NCBI RefSeq assembly: GCF_002871345.2
Contig: NZ_CP136964.1
Coordinates: forward strand, 248,001 to 312,000
DNA from: Nosocomiicoccus massiliensis
GTDB lineage: Bacteria > Bacillota > Bacilli > Staphylococcales > Salinicoccaceae
Direction of reading: 5' to 3'
DNA length: 64,000 nt
The first letter of the stretch is position 1. The number at the start of each line of letters is the position of its first letter. The translations under genes were made by a program, and so were the position numbers. Positions 35,238 to 47,053 of this stretch are shown here, in pieces. Below the pieces are notes generated by a model. That model did no database searches, was not told where the DNA came from, and saw only the letters and a program-made list of their open reading frames with translations.

Positions 35238-36206
35238 ATGCTTACAAAACGTCAAGAGATCATTCTTCATTTTATTGTAGATGATTTTTTAAATGTGAGC
35301 GTACCGATTAGTTCAAAGCGATTGTTAGAGAAATATCCATTAGATGTTTCTAGTGCGACAATTCGTAACGAAATGGCAGAGTTAGAAAATCTTGGATATC
35401 TTTCTAAAGCACATACTTCATCGGGACGAATTCCATCAAGAAAAGGTCTTAGAAAGTACATCGAAGATTTTCAACGAGATATTGAAAGTATGCCAGCTAA
35501 AATCGACTTAAAATTTGATTTTAATGAGTCGAATTTAAATCGTTTAGGACAAGGTATTGCGCATACACTTAGCAACAAAACACAACATTTAACTTACGTT
35601 ACATTAACAGATGAAAAAGAAGTAGTTAAAGGTGTTTACCTCACATCGATTTCAGACGCGCTTGTGCTTTTAGTCATCGTGTTAGATAGTGAAGCGGTAA
35701 AGCAAGTGACGATTAGAAAGTCACGAGATATAAAACAGCACGATTTAGATGTGTTAACGAGAGACTTAAATGTATTACTTATTGATGCTTCTATTAAAGA
35801 AGCAATTAATATTGTTAAAACGCATCTCGTTAAAAACAATCCGTTGTTACAGCAGTTTTTATTAAAATTATCCGAAAAAATCGAGAACCTAGGCGATGAG
35901 AAAACAGTATCGTTTTACTCAGGACTCGGATTTTTACTGAGAGACTTTGAAACTGATGTAGAAACGCTCACTCAACTTTACGATGACATTGAGCATGCAA
36001 AACTTCCACAATTACGATCACATAGTCGTGAAGTTGAAGTACGTTTTGGTGAAGAAATCGATGAAAACTATGAACTTTTATCAATCGTATCAACAAACGT
36101 CACTTATAACGATGTGACGGCTAACTTGATGGTGATTGGCCCAGAAATTATGGGGTATCAAAAAATAATCACATTATTACATGCATTTAATCAAAAGGAG
36201 AGTTAG
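35238..36206 (+). CDS. hrcA: heat-inducible repressor HrcA
   Basis: A 322-residue repressor: N-terminal winged helix (KRQEIILHFIVDDFLN; SSATIRNEMAELENLGYLSKAHTSSGRIPS) followed by GAF-like and C-terminal dimer domains. It binds CIRCE, found right upstream, and its folding depends on GroEL. First gene of the hrcA-grpE-dnaK-dnaJ operon, so it represses itself. RBS GAGGTGAAAGG. Confidence 0.97.
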   Translation: MLTKRQEIILHFIVDDFLNVSVPISSKRLLEKYPLDVSSATIRNEMAELENLGYLSKAHTSSGRIPSRKGLRKYIEDFQRDIESMPAKIDLKFDFNESNLNRLGQGIAHTLSNKTQHLTYVTLTDEKEVVKGVYLTSISDALVLLVIVLDSEAVKQVTIRKSRDIKQHDLDVLTRDLNVLLIDASIKEAINIVKTHLVKNNPLLQQFLLKLSEKIENLGDEKTVSFYSGLGFLLRDFETDVETLTQLYDDIEHAKLPQLRSHSREVEVRFGEEIDENYELLSIVSTNVTYNDVTANLMVIGPEIMGYQKIITLLHAFNQKES

Positions 36207-36209
36207 TGC

Positions 36210-36770
36210 GTGGAAAAGAAGAATGAAAACATACAAGAAGAAGAACTAAAAGAAACTGAAGAACTTACAGAAGAAAAGAACGAAGATTTGGAAGAAATCG
36301 AAGAAGTTGAAGAAGTAGAAGAAAATCCAGTAGAACAGTTAGAGCAACAACTGGATGAATCTGAAAACAAATATTTAAAACTTTATGCAGAATTTGAAAA
36401 TTTTAAAAGACGTTCTAGAGAAGAAACAGAAAGAAATAACAAATATAAAAATCAAAGTTTAGCAACTGATTTATTATCCGTTCTTGATAATTTAGAACGT
36501 GCGCTTCAAGAAACAGGAGATTCTGAATCGTTTGAATCACTGCATAAGGGTGTTGAAATGGTCTATAACGACTTTTTAAATAAACTTGAAGCAAATGGAA
36601 TTACTCAAATCAAAGCATTAGACGAACCGTTTGATCCGAATTTCCATCAAGCAATTATGACGGAAGCAAAAGACGGTGTTGAATCTGGTGTAGTGATTGA
36701 AGAATTCCAAAAAGGGTATTTACTAAAAGACCGTGTCATTCGAGCGAGCATGGTCAAAGTAAGCGAATAA
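36210..36770 (+). CDS. grpE: nucleotide exchange factor GrpE
   Basis: A 186-residue DnaK partner. It has a very acidic N-terminal tail (about 60 residues rich in Glu), a long dimer coiled coil (QLEQQLDESENKYLKLYAEFEN) and the typical C-terminal beta domain with FDPNFHQAIM and GYLLKDRVIRASMVKVS. It speeds ADP release from DnaK. GTG start with AAGGAG upstream, 3 bp after hrcA. Confidence 0.97.
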   Translation: MEKKNENIQEEELKETEELTEEKNEDLEEIEEVEEVEENPVEQLEQQLDESENKYLKLYAEFENFKRRSREETERNNKYKNQSLATDLLSVLDNLERALQETGDSESFESLHKGVEMVYNDFLNKLEANGITQIKALDEPFDPNFHQAIMTEAKDGVESGVVIEEFQKGYLLKDRVIRASMVKVSE

Positions 36771-36790
36771 TATTAACAGATATAATATAG

Positions 36791-38635
<1,845 letters not shown>

Positions 38636-38650
38636 TATAGATAGACTCTT

Positions 38651-38686
38651 AAAGTCAAAGCCAATGCATTTGGCTTTGACTTTTTT
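38651..38686 (+). terminator. terminator/attenuator between dnaK and dnaJ
   Basis: 14 bp perfect stem (AAAGTCAAAGCCAA / TTGGCTTTGACTTT) with 5 nt loop and T-run. It is likely to lower dnaJ and downstream transcripts relative to dnaK. Confidence 0.88.
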
Positions 38687-38719
38687 AAATGGTAATATTT
38701 GTATGTTGGAGGAGAAAAA

Positions 38720-39853
38720 TTGGCTACTAAAAAAGATTATTATGACGTATTAGGCGTAAACAAAGACGCAACAAAAGAAGAAATTAAGCGCGCATATCGT
38801 AAACTGTCTAAGAAATATCACCCAGATATTAACAAAGAAGAAGGCGCAGACGAAAAATTTAAAGAAGTAACAGAAGCATACGACGTACTATATGACGATG
38901 AAAAACGTCGTCAGTATGATCAGTTTGGACATAGTGCATTTGATGGTACTGGAGGATTCGGCGGTGGATTTAATGACTTCGGTGGAAGTGGATTTGGAGG
39001 ATTTGAAGATATATTCTCAAGTTTCTTCGGTGGAAGCCGTCGTCAAGACCCAAATGCACCACGCCAAGGTGACGATTTACAATATACGATGACAATCGAC
39101 TTTAGAGAAGCGGTTTTCGGAGGTAAAAAGACTGTCACAATCACAAAAGAAGTTGAATGTGATCATTGCGGTGGAAGCGGAGCAAAAGCCGGAACGTCTA
39201 AAAAGACATGTTCAACGTGTTCAGGAACAGGTAACGTCAATGTAGAACAAAATACACCATTCGGTAAAATTAGAACACAACGTACATGTCCAACATGTGG
39301 AGGAACAGGTCAAGAAATCGAACATCCATGTGATAAGTGTCACGGAAAAGGAACAATACAAAAAGATGTTGAAATCGAAGTGACTATTCCTGAAGGTATT
39401 GATAACGGACAACAAGTACGTCTTCAAGGATATGGTGAACCTGGATATAACGGTGGACCAGCGGGTGACCTTTATATCGCATTTAGAGTGAAACCAGACA
39501 AAGAGTTCGTACGTGATGGTGACGATATTCACTATGAATTATCTATTACGTTCTCACAAGCAGCGCTTGGTGACCAAGTAAAAGTACCGACATTACACGG
39601 ACCAGTTGAAATCGACGTGAAAGCAGGCACTCAGTCTGGACGTAAATTACGTCTTAGAGAAAAAGGTGTTAAAAACGTCAATGGATTTGGTTTTGGTGAC
39701 CAAATCGTTACAATTCGAGTAGAGACACCGACGAAACTTTCAGAAGAAGAAAAAGAATTATTTAGAAGACTGGCCGAACTAAACGGTAATCAAGTAAAAG
39801 GATCGCAAGAATCATTTACAGATAAAGCACGTCGATTCTTTAAAGGGGACTAA
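38720..39853 (+). CDS. dnaJ: Hsp40 co-chaperone DnaJ
   Basis: A 377-residue type I Hsp40. J-domain with HPD motif (KYHPDIN), Gly/Phe-rich linker (about 75-105), four zinc motifs CxxCxGxG ([32 protein letters not shown]), then substrate domains. The start is TTG at 38720 with GGAGGAG 6 bp upstream, giving the normal [12 protein letters not shown]; the frame extends a few codons upstream without use. It activates DnaK ATPase. Confidence 0.97.
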   Translation: MATKKDYYDVLGVNKDATKEEIKRAYRKLSKKYHPDINKEEGADEKFKEVTEAYDVLYDDEKRRQYDQFGHSAFDGTGGFGGGFNDFGGSGFGGFEDIFSSFFGGSRRQDPNAPRQGDDLQYTMTIDFREAVFGGKKTVTITKEVECDHCGGSGAKAGTSKKTCSTCSGTGNVNVEQNTPFGKIRTQRTCPTCGGTGQEIEHPCDKCHGKGTIQKDVEIEVTIPEGIDNGQQVRLQGYGEPGYNGGPAGDLYIAFRVKPDKEFVRDGDDIHYELSITFSQAALGDQVKVPTLHGPVEIDVKAGTQSGRKLRLREKGVKNVNGFGFGDQIVTIRVETPTKLSEEEKELFRRLAELNGNQVKGSQESFTDKARRFFKGD

Positions 39854-39855
39854 TT

Positions 39856-40788
39856 ATGAAGTGGTATAAAATTTCGTTACACTCACAGATTGAAAATGAA
39901 GCACCACTATCTCTATTTTTAACAGATATTTCTAATGGTATTTCTGTCGATTATTCAGTTGATTTAATGAAAAGTAATATCGATGATTTCGAACATAAAT
40001 TCCGTTTAAACGAAAGTGATTATCCAGAGTCCGATATTCGTATTTCAGTATATTACGATGAGACAGAAAATCTCGATGAAAAGCTGAACCTCATTAATCA
40101 GTTCATTTCTGAAAATGAAGAAATCATTAATCGTGACGAGATTGAAGTTACAGTGGATACTGTAGAAGAAGCGGATTGGGAAAATGAATGGAAGAAGTAT
40201 TTCCACAGTTTTAGAGTGTCAGAGTCATTTGTCATTGTTCCGTCATGGGAAATGGATGATTATGAATATGACGCTAATGACCGTTTAATTAAACTTGATC
40301 CAGGAATGGCATTTGGTACAGGAGACCATCCGACGACGTCGATGTGTTTAACGTTTATCGAAAAAATCATACGTCCGGAACATAAAGTGATCGATGTTGG
40401 TACAGGTTCTGGTATTCTAACAATCGGCGCGTATTTAATGGATGCGAGAGACTTAACAGCAACAGATATAGACACGTTATCATTAAAAGTTGCTGAAGAA
40501 AACTTTAAATTAAACGATACTAAACCAGTCGATTTAAGAGCTGCGGATTTATTAAAAAATGACAAAAAAAATTACGATATAGTCGTTGCTAATATATTAG
40601 CTCATGTTATTGAGGATATGATTACAGATTCTTATCGAGTATTAAACGATGGCGGTTACTTTATCTCAAGTGGTATTATTGTAGAGAAAAAAGAAGATAT
40701 TCTTTCGCAATTAAAAGATGCTGGATTTAGTATAATCGAAGTTTTAGAAGACGATGGATGGGTGAGTATACTATCTAAAAAAGGATAA
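39856..40788 (+). CDS. prmA: ribosomal protein L11 methyltransferase PrmA
   Basis: A 310-residue enzyme that trimethylates L11. It has an N-terminal L11-binding domain (about 1-60) and a SAM domain with VIDVGTGSGILTIGA and the NxxAHV-type motif (VVANILAHVIEDM). It directly follows dnaJ (2 bp) as in other Firmicutes. RBS AAAGGGG. Confidence 0.96.
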   Translation: MKWYKISLHSQIENEAPLSLFLTDISNGISVDYSVDLMKSNIDDFEHKFRLNESDYPESDIRISVYYDETENLDEKLNLINQFISENEEIINRDEIEVTVDTVEEADWENEWKKYFHSFRVSESFVIVPSWEMDDYEYDANDRLIKLDPGMAFGTGDHPTTSMCLTFIEKIIRPEHKVIDVGTGSGILTIGAYLMDARDLTATDIDTLSLKVAEENFKLNDTKPVDLRAADLLKNDKKNYDIVVANILAHVIEDMITDSYRVLNDGGYFISSGIIVEKKEDILSQLKDAGFSIIEVLEDDGWVSILSKKG

Positions 40789-40793
40789 GTGCT

Positions 40794-41507
40794 ATGCAAA
40801 GATATTTTGTAGATACTGTTTTACAAGAAAACGAAATTTATACAGACTTAAATGTAGATACGCATCACATTTTTAATGTGATGCGTATGTCTATTGGTGA
40901 CAAAATAGAAGTTGTGGACAAAAACAAAGATGTCTTTATCGTGAACATAATTGAAGACACTCCATTTAAAATAGAAGTGATTTCGACGCTTCAAAGTGTA
41001 GAGAGCAACATTAAAGTGAGTGTATATACTCCGTTTTTAAAAGGAGATAAACTTGATTTTATGCTGCAAAAAAGTACCGAACTCGGTGCGGAACATTTCT
41101 ACTTTTATGACGCAGATCGTTCAGTTGTAAAGCTTGATGAAAAGAAAAAACAAAAACGTAAAACACGTTTTGAAAAAATCGTAACAGAAGCAAGCGAACA
41201 GTCAAAACGTAATACGATACCTACGATCGAATTTCTAGGTAAACTAAAGTCAATAGATTTTACACAGTATGATAACGTCTTTATAGGTTATGAAGATGTT
41301 CGTCTTCAAGAAAATAAAAAATTCGCAACTGCTTTAAATAGAACAGACACACATATCGCGATTATTTTCGGACCTGAAGGTGGATTTACAGAGAGTGAAG
41401 TCACGTCACATAATAACTTTACAATCGTTCAACTCGGGAAACGTATATTACGTGCAGAGACCGCACCTTTATATATGTTATCGGTGATCGACAGCTTCTA
41501 TAATTAA
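40794..41507 (+). CDS. rsmE: 16S rRNA m3U1498 methyltransferase RsmE
   Basis: A 237-residue SPOUT methyltransferase with a PUA-like N-terminal part. The knot motifs are IIFGPEGGFTESEV and LGKRILRAETAP, and QKSTELGAEHFYFY is also typical. It modifies U1498 in mature 30S subunits. It lies 5 bp after prmA with RBS AAGGATAAG. Confidence 0.96.
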   Translation: MQRYFVDTVLQENEIYTDLNVDTHHIFNVMRMSIGDKIEVVDKNKDVFIVNIIEDTPFKIEVISTLQSVESNIKVSVYTPFLKGDKLDFMLQKSTELGAEHFYFYDADRSVVKLDEKKKQKRKTRFEKIVTEASEQSKRNTIPTIEFLGKLKSIDFTQYDNVFIGYEDVRLQENKKFATALNRTDTHIAIIFGPEGGFTESEVTSHNNFTIVQLGKRILRAETAPLYMLSVIDSFYN

Positions 41508-41578
41508 CGTTTATTGAAGCGCACTTTTCATTATGTTAAAATAGCTGATGATTATTTTATAAGAAAGATTTGATATAG

Positions 41579-42964
41579 ATGGAAAAAACAGTTGCTTTTT
41601 CAACGCTCGGTTGTAAAGTAAACCATTACGAAACCGAAGCGATGTGGCAAATTTTTAAAGATGCAGGATATTCACGCGTTGAGTTTGAAGATAATGCTGA
41701 TGTTTTTGTTGTGAACACTTGTACAGTAACGAATACAGGTGATAAAAAGTCACGTCAAGTGATTCGTCGAGCGATTCGTCAAAATCCAGATGCAGTCATT
41801 GCAGTATCTGGATGTTATGCTCAAACAGCACCAAAAGAGATAGAAGCAATACCTGGTGTCGATATAATTATCGGTACAGAAAATCGTGATAAGTTAATTG
41901 ACTATGTCGAACAGTATCATGAAGAACGTCAACCGATTAACCGTGTTCAAAACATTATGAAAAAACGTACGTTTGAAGAAATGGACGTACCGTACTTTAC
42001 AGACCGCACACGTGCGACGTTAAAAATTCAAGAAGGGTGTAATAACTTCTGTACATTTTGTATTATTCCGTGGGCACGTGGTTTAATGCGTTCTAGAGAC
42101 CCTGAAAAGGTAATTGAACAAGCAGAAAAACTTGTTGAAGCAGGTTATAAAGAAATCATTTTAACAGGTATTCATACTGGTGGATATGGTGAAGACTTAA
42201 AAGATTATAACTTAGCAATGCTATTAAGAGATCTCGAAAAAGTCGAAGGTCTTAATCGCTTAAGAATCTCTAGTATCGAAGCGTCGCAATTAACAGATGA
42301 AGTACTCGATGTTATTTATCATTCAAATAAAATTGTAAGACACTTCCATATACCTGTTCAATCTGCATCAGATACTGTTTTAAAACGTATGAGACGTAAG
42401 TACACGATGAACTTTTATGAATCTCGTATTTTAAGACTTAAAGAAATGATGCCAGGTGCTGCGATTACGTCAGATGTTATCGTTGGATTCCCTGGTGAAA
42501 CAGAAGAAGAGTTTATGGAAACATATGATTTCATTAAAAAGCATCATTTCTCAGAATTACACGTATTCCCGTACTCAACACGTACAGGAACACCAGCTGC
42601 ACGTATGAAAGATCAAATCGATAATGAAACGAAAGAAGCGCGCGTAAAAAAACTCATCGAGTTATCGGACGCACTTGCGTTAAGCTATGCTGAGAAGTTT
42701 AAAGATGACGTATTAGAAATTATTCCTGAAAAAATGGAAGACGGTATTCTCGTTGGACATGCGGATAATTACATGAAAGTAGCAGTAGATGGAGATGAAA
42801 GCCTAACTGGTGAACTCGTTAAAGTTAAAGTGACAGAGCCAGGTTATCCAGTATCAAAAGGTGAAATCGTTAAAGTACTCGAAAAACCGATGGTAAAACA
42901 GTACGATTATTTAGAAAGACATGTGCACACAAGTGAAGCTGCACATATGGAAAGTAGGATTTAA
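41579..42964 (+). CDS. mtaB: tRNA t6A37 methylthiotransferase MtaB
   Basis: A 461-residue radical SAM methylthiotransferase that makes ms2t6A37. The N-terminal UPF0004 cluster Cys are Cys12, Cys48 and Cys79. The radical SAM cluster is Cys154, Cys158 and Cys161 (CNNFCTFC), and a TRAM domain lies at the C-terminus. Last of the long heat-shock/translation operon by position, with about 70 bp and a weak RBS before it, so it may have its own promoter. Confidence 0.95.
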   Translation: MEKTVAFSTLGCKVNHYETEAMWQIFKDAGYSRVEFEDNADVFVVNTCTVTNTGDKKSRQVIRRAIRQNPDAVIAVSGCYAQTAPKEIEAIPGVDIIIGTENRDKLIDYVEQYHEERQPINRVQNIMKKRTFEEMDVPYFTDRTRATLKIQEGCNNFCTFCIIPWARGLMRSRDPEKVIEQAEKLVEAGYKEIILTGIHTGGYGEDLKDYNLAMLLRDLEKVEGLNRLRISSIEASQLTDEVLDVIYHSNKIVRHFHIPVQSASDTVLKRMRRKYTMNFYESRILRLKEMMPGAAITSDVIVGFPGETEEEFMETYDFIKKHHFSELHVFPYSTRTGTPAARMKDQIDNETKEARVKKLIELSDALALSYAEKFKDDVLEIIPEKMEDGILVGHADNYMKVAVDGDESLTGELVKVKVTEPGYPVSKGEIVKVLEKPMVKQYDYLERHVHTSEAAHMESRI

Positions 42965-43627
42965 ATGAAAATAGAACGATATATCGATCACACATTATTA
43001 AAACCAGATACAACAACAGACGATATTAAAAAATTATGTGAAGAAGCAAAACAATATAATTTCTTTAGCGTCTGTGTGAATCCGTCACACGTTGAGCTAT
43101 GTAAGTCTCTACTTGAAGGTAGCGACACGAAAGTTTGTACAGTTGTTGGATTCCCACTCGGAGCGACGACGTCAGAAGTTAAACAGTTTGAAACGGTTCA
43201 AGCGATTCGTAATGGTGCTGATGAAATTGACATGGTCATTAATATCGGCGCATTAAAAACTGGAGATTTAGAAACGGTTCAAAAAGACATAGAAGCAGTC
43301 GTAAATGTTAAAGGTGAAGCGCTTGTTAAAGTAATTATTGAAACAGCGTTACTAACTCCTGATGAGATCGTAACAGCGAGTGAACTTTCTAAAAAAGCAG
43401 GTGCAGATTTCGTTAAAACTTCAACAGGATTTAACGGAAGAGGAGCATCAGTAGAAGACGTTACGCTAATGAAGTCAACAGTTGGAGATGCACTCGGTGT
43501 TAAAGCAAGTGGAGGCATCCGCTCTAAAGAAGACGCATTACAAATGATTGAAAAAGGTGCAACAAGACTTGGTGCATCAAGTGGCGTGAAAATTGTTCTA
43601 GGTGAAAAAAGTAATTCAGAATATTAA
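42965..43627 (+). CDS. deoC: deoxyribose-phosphate aldolase
   Basis: A 220-residue class I aldolase that splits deoxyribose-5-phosphate to glyceraldehyde-3-phosphate and acetaldehyde. The Schiff-base Lys is Lys151 in FVKTSTGF and the second Lys is Lys180 in [16 protein letters not shown] opens the protein. It starts right after the mtaB stop, so it is co-transcribed. This is not its usual company (deo/nucleoside genes) and may be a shuffled catabolic gene. Confidence 0.96.
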   Translation: MKIERYIDHTLLKPDTTTDDIKKLCEEAKQYNFFSVCVNPSHVELCKSLLEGSDTKVCTVVGFPLGATTSEVKQFETVQAIRNGADEIDMVINIGALKTGDLETVQKDIEAVVNVKGEALVKVIIETALLTPDEIVTASELSKKAGADFVKTSTGFNGRGASVEDVTLMKSTVGDALGVKASGGIRSKEDALQMIEKGATRLGASSGVKIVLGEKSNSEY

Positions 43628-43633
43628 AACACC

Positions 43634-43663
43634 TTGACCATATTATTAAATTTATAATATAAT
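43634..43663 (+). promoter_or_regulatory. rpsU promoter
   Basis: TTGACC (43634-43639), 18 bp, TATAAT (43658-43663), in an AT-rich stretch after deoC. Confidence 0.7.
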
Positions 43664-43732
43664 ATACACTAGATATTATTTTAATATCTTAAATATTTGC
43701 TCTTTGTGTTATTTCGGAGGGAGGGGAACACG

Positions 43733-43909
43733 ATGACTAAAACAGTAGTAAGAAAAAACGAATCTATCGAAGATGCGTTACGTCGTTTCAAGCGTACAGT
43801 TTCTAAAAGCGGTACGATTAAAGAAGCACGTAAAAGAGAATATTACGAAAAACCTTCTGTAAGACGTAAGAAAAAATCAGAAGCGGCACGTAAACGTAAA
43901 TTTAGATAA
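43733..43909 (+). CDS. rpsU: 30S ribosomal protein S21
   Basis: A 58-residue, very basic protein ([19 protein letters not shown]; tail [15 protein letters not shown]) on the platform of the small subunit. The start at 43733 has a double RBS (GGAGGGAGGGG). A longer frame upstream is not conserved. It is followed by a terminator. Confidence 0.97.
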   Translation: MTKTVVRKNESIEDALRRFKRTVSKSGTIKEARKREYYEKPSVRRKKKSEAARKRKFR

Positions 43910-43945
43910 TTCGTGTAACTCCCTCGAGTAACAGAATTATAAATA

Positions 43946-43974
43946 AAGGGATGATGAGAATCATCCCCTTTTTT
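43946..43974 (+). terminator. terminator after rpsU
   Basis: GGGATGAT / ATCATCCC stem with GAGA tetraloop, then a T-run. Confidence 0.9.
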
Positions 43975-44022
43975 ATATAAAAAATTAATGGAGTTATGTA
44001 TAATAAAATGGAGGAATTCAAC

Positions 44023-44697
44023 GTGAACGGGTTATTGATAAATATTATTAACTTTATATCGAGTCCAGTCGTTTCAACAATTCTTTTGTTAACGTTCTTT
44101 CTAGGACTTACATATCAACTCTTTTCACACAAAATTAATTTCGTTGGTGTACTAAGTATATTTTCGATCTTCACATTTTATCTCGGACATATACTCGTAA
44201 ACGAGTCGAGTGTGTTTGCGTTGTTATTACTATTAGTTGCGTCTGCACTAATCGTTTTAGAGTTTTTTATCTTCGGATTAGTACTCGGCGTCATCGGAAC
44301 GATTTTACTCTTTATAAGTATTATATTTATAACGAATGACCCAATGCTTTATAGTGTTATCGTATTTCTCATTATCATTTTAGTTGCGATAGAGGTAGGT
44401 GTTTTAGTCAAAATGAAAAAGAAGAGAGTCCCATTATGGAAGCGTTTTGTCTTGACAGACGCGACAGACAGCGAAAGTGGTTATACTTCATTTGATGACC
44501 GTTCTTATCTACTTGGAAAAGTAGGCGTGACTGCAGTACCATTAAGACCTTCTGGAACAGTAATAATCGATGATAATAGAATTGATGCGGTAGCAGAGGG
44601 AACTTTTATAGAAAGAGACGTTAAAGTAAAAGTGATCTTCGTTGAAGGTACTCGAATTGTTGTTAGACCGATAAAAAATGAAGAGGTGGATAATTAA
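44023..44697 (+). CDS. NfeD-family membrane protein
   Basis: A protein of about 224 residues. It has several membrane helices in the N-terminal half (about four to six between residues 5 and 130) and a C-terminal OB-fold NfeD domain ([22 protein letters not shown]). NfeD proteins work with flotillins to organise membrane regions. Start chosen: GTG at 44023 with GGAGG 7 bp upstream. ATGs at 43996 and 44008 are alternatives. It overlaps floA (TAATG). Confidence 0.9.
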   Translation: MNGLLINIINFISSPVVSTILLLTFFLGLTYQLFSHKINFVGVLSIFSIFTFYLGHILVNESSVFALLLLLVASALIVLEFFIFGLVLGVIGTILLFISIIFITNDPMLYSVIVFLIIILVAIEVGVLVKMKKKRVPLWKRFVLTDATDSESGYTSFDDRSYLLGKVGVTAVPLRPSGTVIIDDNRIDAVAEGTFIERDVKVKVIFVEGTRIVVRPIKNEEVDN

Positions 44698-45689
44698 TGA
44701 CAGGTGGTTTAATCTCACTTATATTATTCGTTGTCGTTATTTTTATAGCGGTAATGTTTATTTTATCTTTTGTTCCAGTAGGATTATGGATTTCAGCATT
44801 AGCTGCTGGAGTTAAGATTGGTATATTTACGTTAATTGGTATGCGTTTAAGAAAAGTAAAACCAAAACGTGTTGTAGAACCGTTAATTAAAGCACGTAAA
44901 GCTGGTATTGACGTAACGACTAACCAATTAGAATCACACTACTTAGCTGGTGGTAACGTAGACAGAGTAATTGATGCATTAATTGCGGCACAACGTGCAG
45001 ATATCAACTTAACGTTTGAACGCTGTGCAGCAATTGACTTAGCAGGCCGTGACGTTTTAGAAGCTGTTCAAATGTCAGTTAACCCGAAAGTTATCGAAAC
45101 GCCATTTATTGCCGGTGTTGCAATGAATGGTATCGAAGTAAAAGCGAAAGCGCGTATTACAGTACGTGCCAACATCGACCGTCTCGTCGGTGGTGCCGGT
45201 GAAGAAACAATTGTAGCACGTGTTGGTGAAGGTATCGTATCGACAATCGGTTCTTCAAAGCATCACACAGTTGTATTAGAAAACCCAGATTTAATCTCAA
45301 AAACTGTACTTGAAAAAGGACTAGACTCAGGAACTGCGTTTGAAATTCTATCGATTGATATCGCTGACGTAGATATCGGTAAAAACATCGGTGCAGACCT
45401 TCAAACTGAACAAGCTGTGGCAGATAAAAATATCGCTCAAGCAAAAGCTGAAGAGCGCCGTGCAATGGCAGTAGCCGAAGAACAAGAAATGAGAGCACGT
45501 GTTCAAGAGATGCACGCGAAAGTAGTAGAATCTGAATCTAGAGTACCACTTGCATTTGCAAAAGCTTTAGAGGAAGGCCGTATCACTGTAAGTGAATACT
45601 ACGATTTAAAGAACATCGAAGCAGACACTAAAATGAGAGATTCTATTAACAAGATGACAGATCCAACGAAATATAATGAAGAAGAGTAA
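44697..45689 (+). CDS. floA: flotillin-like protein FloA
   Basis: A 330-residue membrane scaffold protein. A hydrophobic N-terminal hairpin (about 5-45), a band-7/SPFH-like domain, and a long Ala/Glu-rich coiled coil ([23 protein letters not shown]) are visible. FloA forms membrane microdomains in Bacillus and Staphylococcus. The preceding NfeD gene and the next gene are in the same operon, as with yqeZ-yqfA-yqfB. Confidence 0.97.
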   Translation: MTGGLISLILFVVVIFIAVMFILSFVPVGLWISALAAGVKIGIFTLIGMRLRKVKPKRVVEPLIKARKAGIDVTTNQLESHYLAGGNVDRVIDALIAAQRADINLTFERCAAIDLAGRDVLEAVQMSVNPKVIETPFIAGVAMNGIEVKAKARITVRANIDRLVGGAGEETIVARVGEGIVSTIGSSKHHTVVLENPDLISKTVLEKGLDSGTAFEILSIDIADVDIGKNIGADLQTEQAVADKNIAQAKAEERRAMAVAEEQEMRARVQEMHAKVVESESRVPLAFAKALEEGRITVSEYYDLKNIEADTKMRDSINKMTDPTKYNEEE

Positions 45690-45697
45690 GTGATAAT

Positions 45698-46216
45698 ATG
45701 GAGTTACTCGTACCATTAATAATTTTTGCTATTGGTGGGATAATATCATATCTCAATGATGCTAAAGAAAAGGAAAAGCAATCTAAGAATCCAAGAAATA
45801 TTGATTTTGATAAACTAAATGAAAAATATCAAAAATCAAAAACTGAAGCGGTGGACGAGTTTAAACGTTTAAAAAAAGAATTTACGGACTTAAAGCAAGA
45901 GACGACAACACAACAAGGAAAACCTAAGTTAGACAAAACTTCTAAAAAGGCCGTTGAGGACAAATATAAACGTGAAAAAGAACGACTCAAAGAAAGACAG
46001 CGTCAAGCGGATGAAGCGAAAAAGAGAGTCGCAGAGCTACAAAAAAATAAAGAAAAATCAGTTCTCACGAATGGAACTGATGAAGTAAAACAAGTTATCT
46101 TTGACGATAGTCCGTACAATAAAAAGTTATCATTCGATAAAGAAGCAGTCGTTAACGGTATCGTGATGAAAGAGATTCTCGGTCCGCCGAAAAGTAAGAT
46201 GAGAAGAGTTAGGTAA
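45698..46216 (+). CDS. membrane-anchored coiled-coil protein, FloA operon
   Basis: A 172-residue protein I do not recognise. One N-terminal helix (about 2-18) is followed by a long, charged Lys/Glu/Gln coiled coil (about 40-130) and a short conserved-looking tail AVVNGIVMKEILGPPKSKMR. The position 8 bp after floA suggests a partner of FloA at the membrane. Its stop codon lies inside the terminator stem. Confidence 0.85.
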   Translation: MELLVPLIIFAIGGIISYLNDAKEKEKQSKNPRNIDFDKLNEKYQKSKTEAVDEFKRLKKEFTDLKQETTTQQGKPKLDKTSKKAVEDKYKREKERLKERQRQADEAKKRVAELQKNKEKSVLTNGTDEVKQVIFDDSPYNKKLSFDKEAVVNGIVMKEILGPPKSKMRRVR

Positions 46217-46234
46217 TTACCTAGCTCTTTTTTG
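46205..46234 (+). terminator. terminator of the nfeD-floA operon
   Basis: AGAGTTAGGTAA / TTACCTAGCTCT near-perfect inverted repeat (one G-U) followed by TTTTTT. It includes the last codons and stop of the upstream gene. Confidence 0.85.
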
Positions 46235-46277
46235 TTTACATGAGTATTCATTGTATAATGGAGGAGAGGTGTGAGTA

Positions 46278-47012
46278 ATGGAGTTTAAATTTAAAAAGCA
46301 AAACCAGCACGGTGCATGGGCGATGGTTTTTATGCCTCCGATATTAGGAATAGTTGCAGGAGGATTCCATGTTTCTCAATTGTTTTTCATTATCGGATGG
46401 TTGTTCATATTTTTTGCAGCTGATCATATACTTTATTTTTTTAAAAGAATTAAACGTAAAGAATATGAAGTTTTAAATAGTGCGCTTCTTTTTACGAGTC
46501 TATCGCTTCTAATTCTAATTTATCCGATTGTTACTGATTATAGAGTCATTTTCTTTTTCCTATGTATGATTCCATTCGGTATATTGAATGCTTATTTTTC
46601 CTACACACGCGATGAAAGAAATATGCTGAATAATATAGCAGCAATTATCATTTTCAGTTTAGCAGGTAGTGCAACAGCATTTTTAAACACTCATTCAATG
46701 ACGTTTAATCTATACTTTGTGATGATTGTATCGACACTATATTTCATTGGATCAGCACTCGTTGTTAAAACAGTCATTCGTGAGAAGAATAATCCGACTT
46801 ATAAATGGGCATCGTTTATTTATCATTTTATAGTAATGATTATTGGTTTTATTTACCATCCTGTAGTCGGTATCGCATTTACATTTGGTTTTATAAGAGC
46901 GGTTTATGTCTACGGGAGAGGATGGAAACCAAAGCAACTTGGGATATTAGAAATCATCCATGTAGTGTTCGTGACTATAGTTATATCACTATTTATGGTA
47001 TATTTTAGGTAA
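46278..47012 (+). CDS. YwiC-like integral membrane protein
   Basis: A 244-residue protein with about eight membrane helices. It opens with the family motif KKQNQHGAWAMVFMPP. YwiC in Bacillus lies near anaerobic respiration genes (fnr, nar), but its job is not known. Here it lies alone between the floA operon and phoH. RBS GGAGAGGTG. Topology is clear; function is not. Confidence 0.88.
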   Translation: MEFKFKKQNQHGAWAMVFMPPILGIVAGGFHVSQLFFIIGWLFIFFAADHILYFFKRIKRKEYEVLNSALLFTSLSLLILIYPIVTDYRVIFFFLCMIPFGILNAYFSYTRDERNMLNNIAAIIIFSLAGSATAFLNTHSMTFNLYFVMIVSTLYFIGSALVVKTVIREKNNPTYKWASFIYHFIVMIIGFIYHPVVGIAFTFGFIRAVYVYGRGWKPKQLGILEIIHVVFVTIVISLFMVYFR

Positions 47013-47053
47013 TCTAAAAAATAGTTATACTTCAAAACAGAGAGGGTTAGTAC

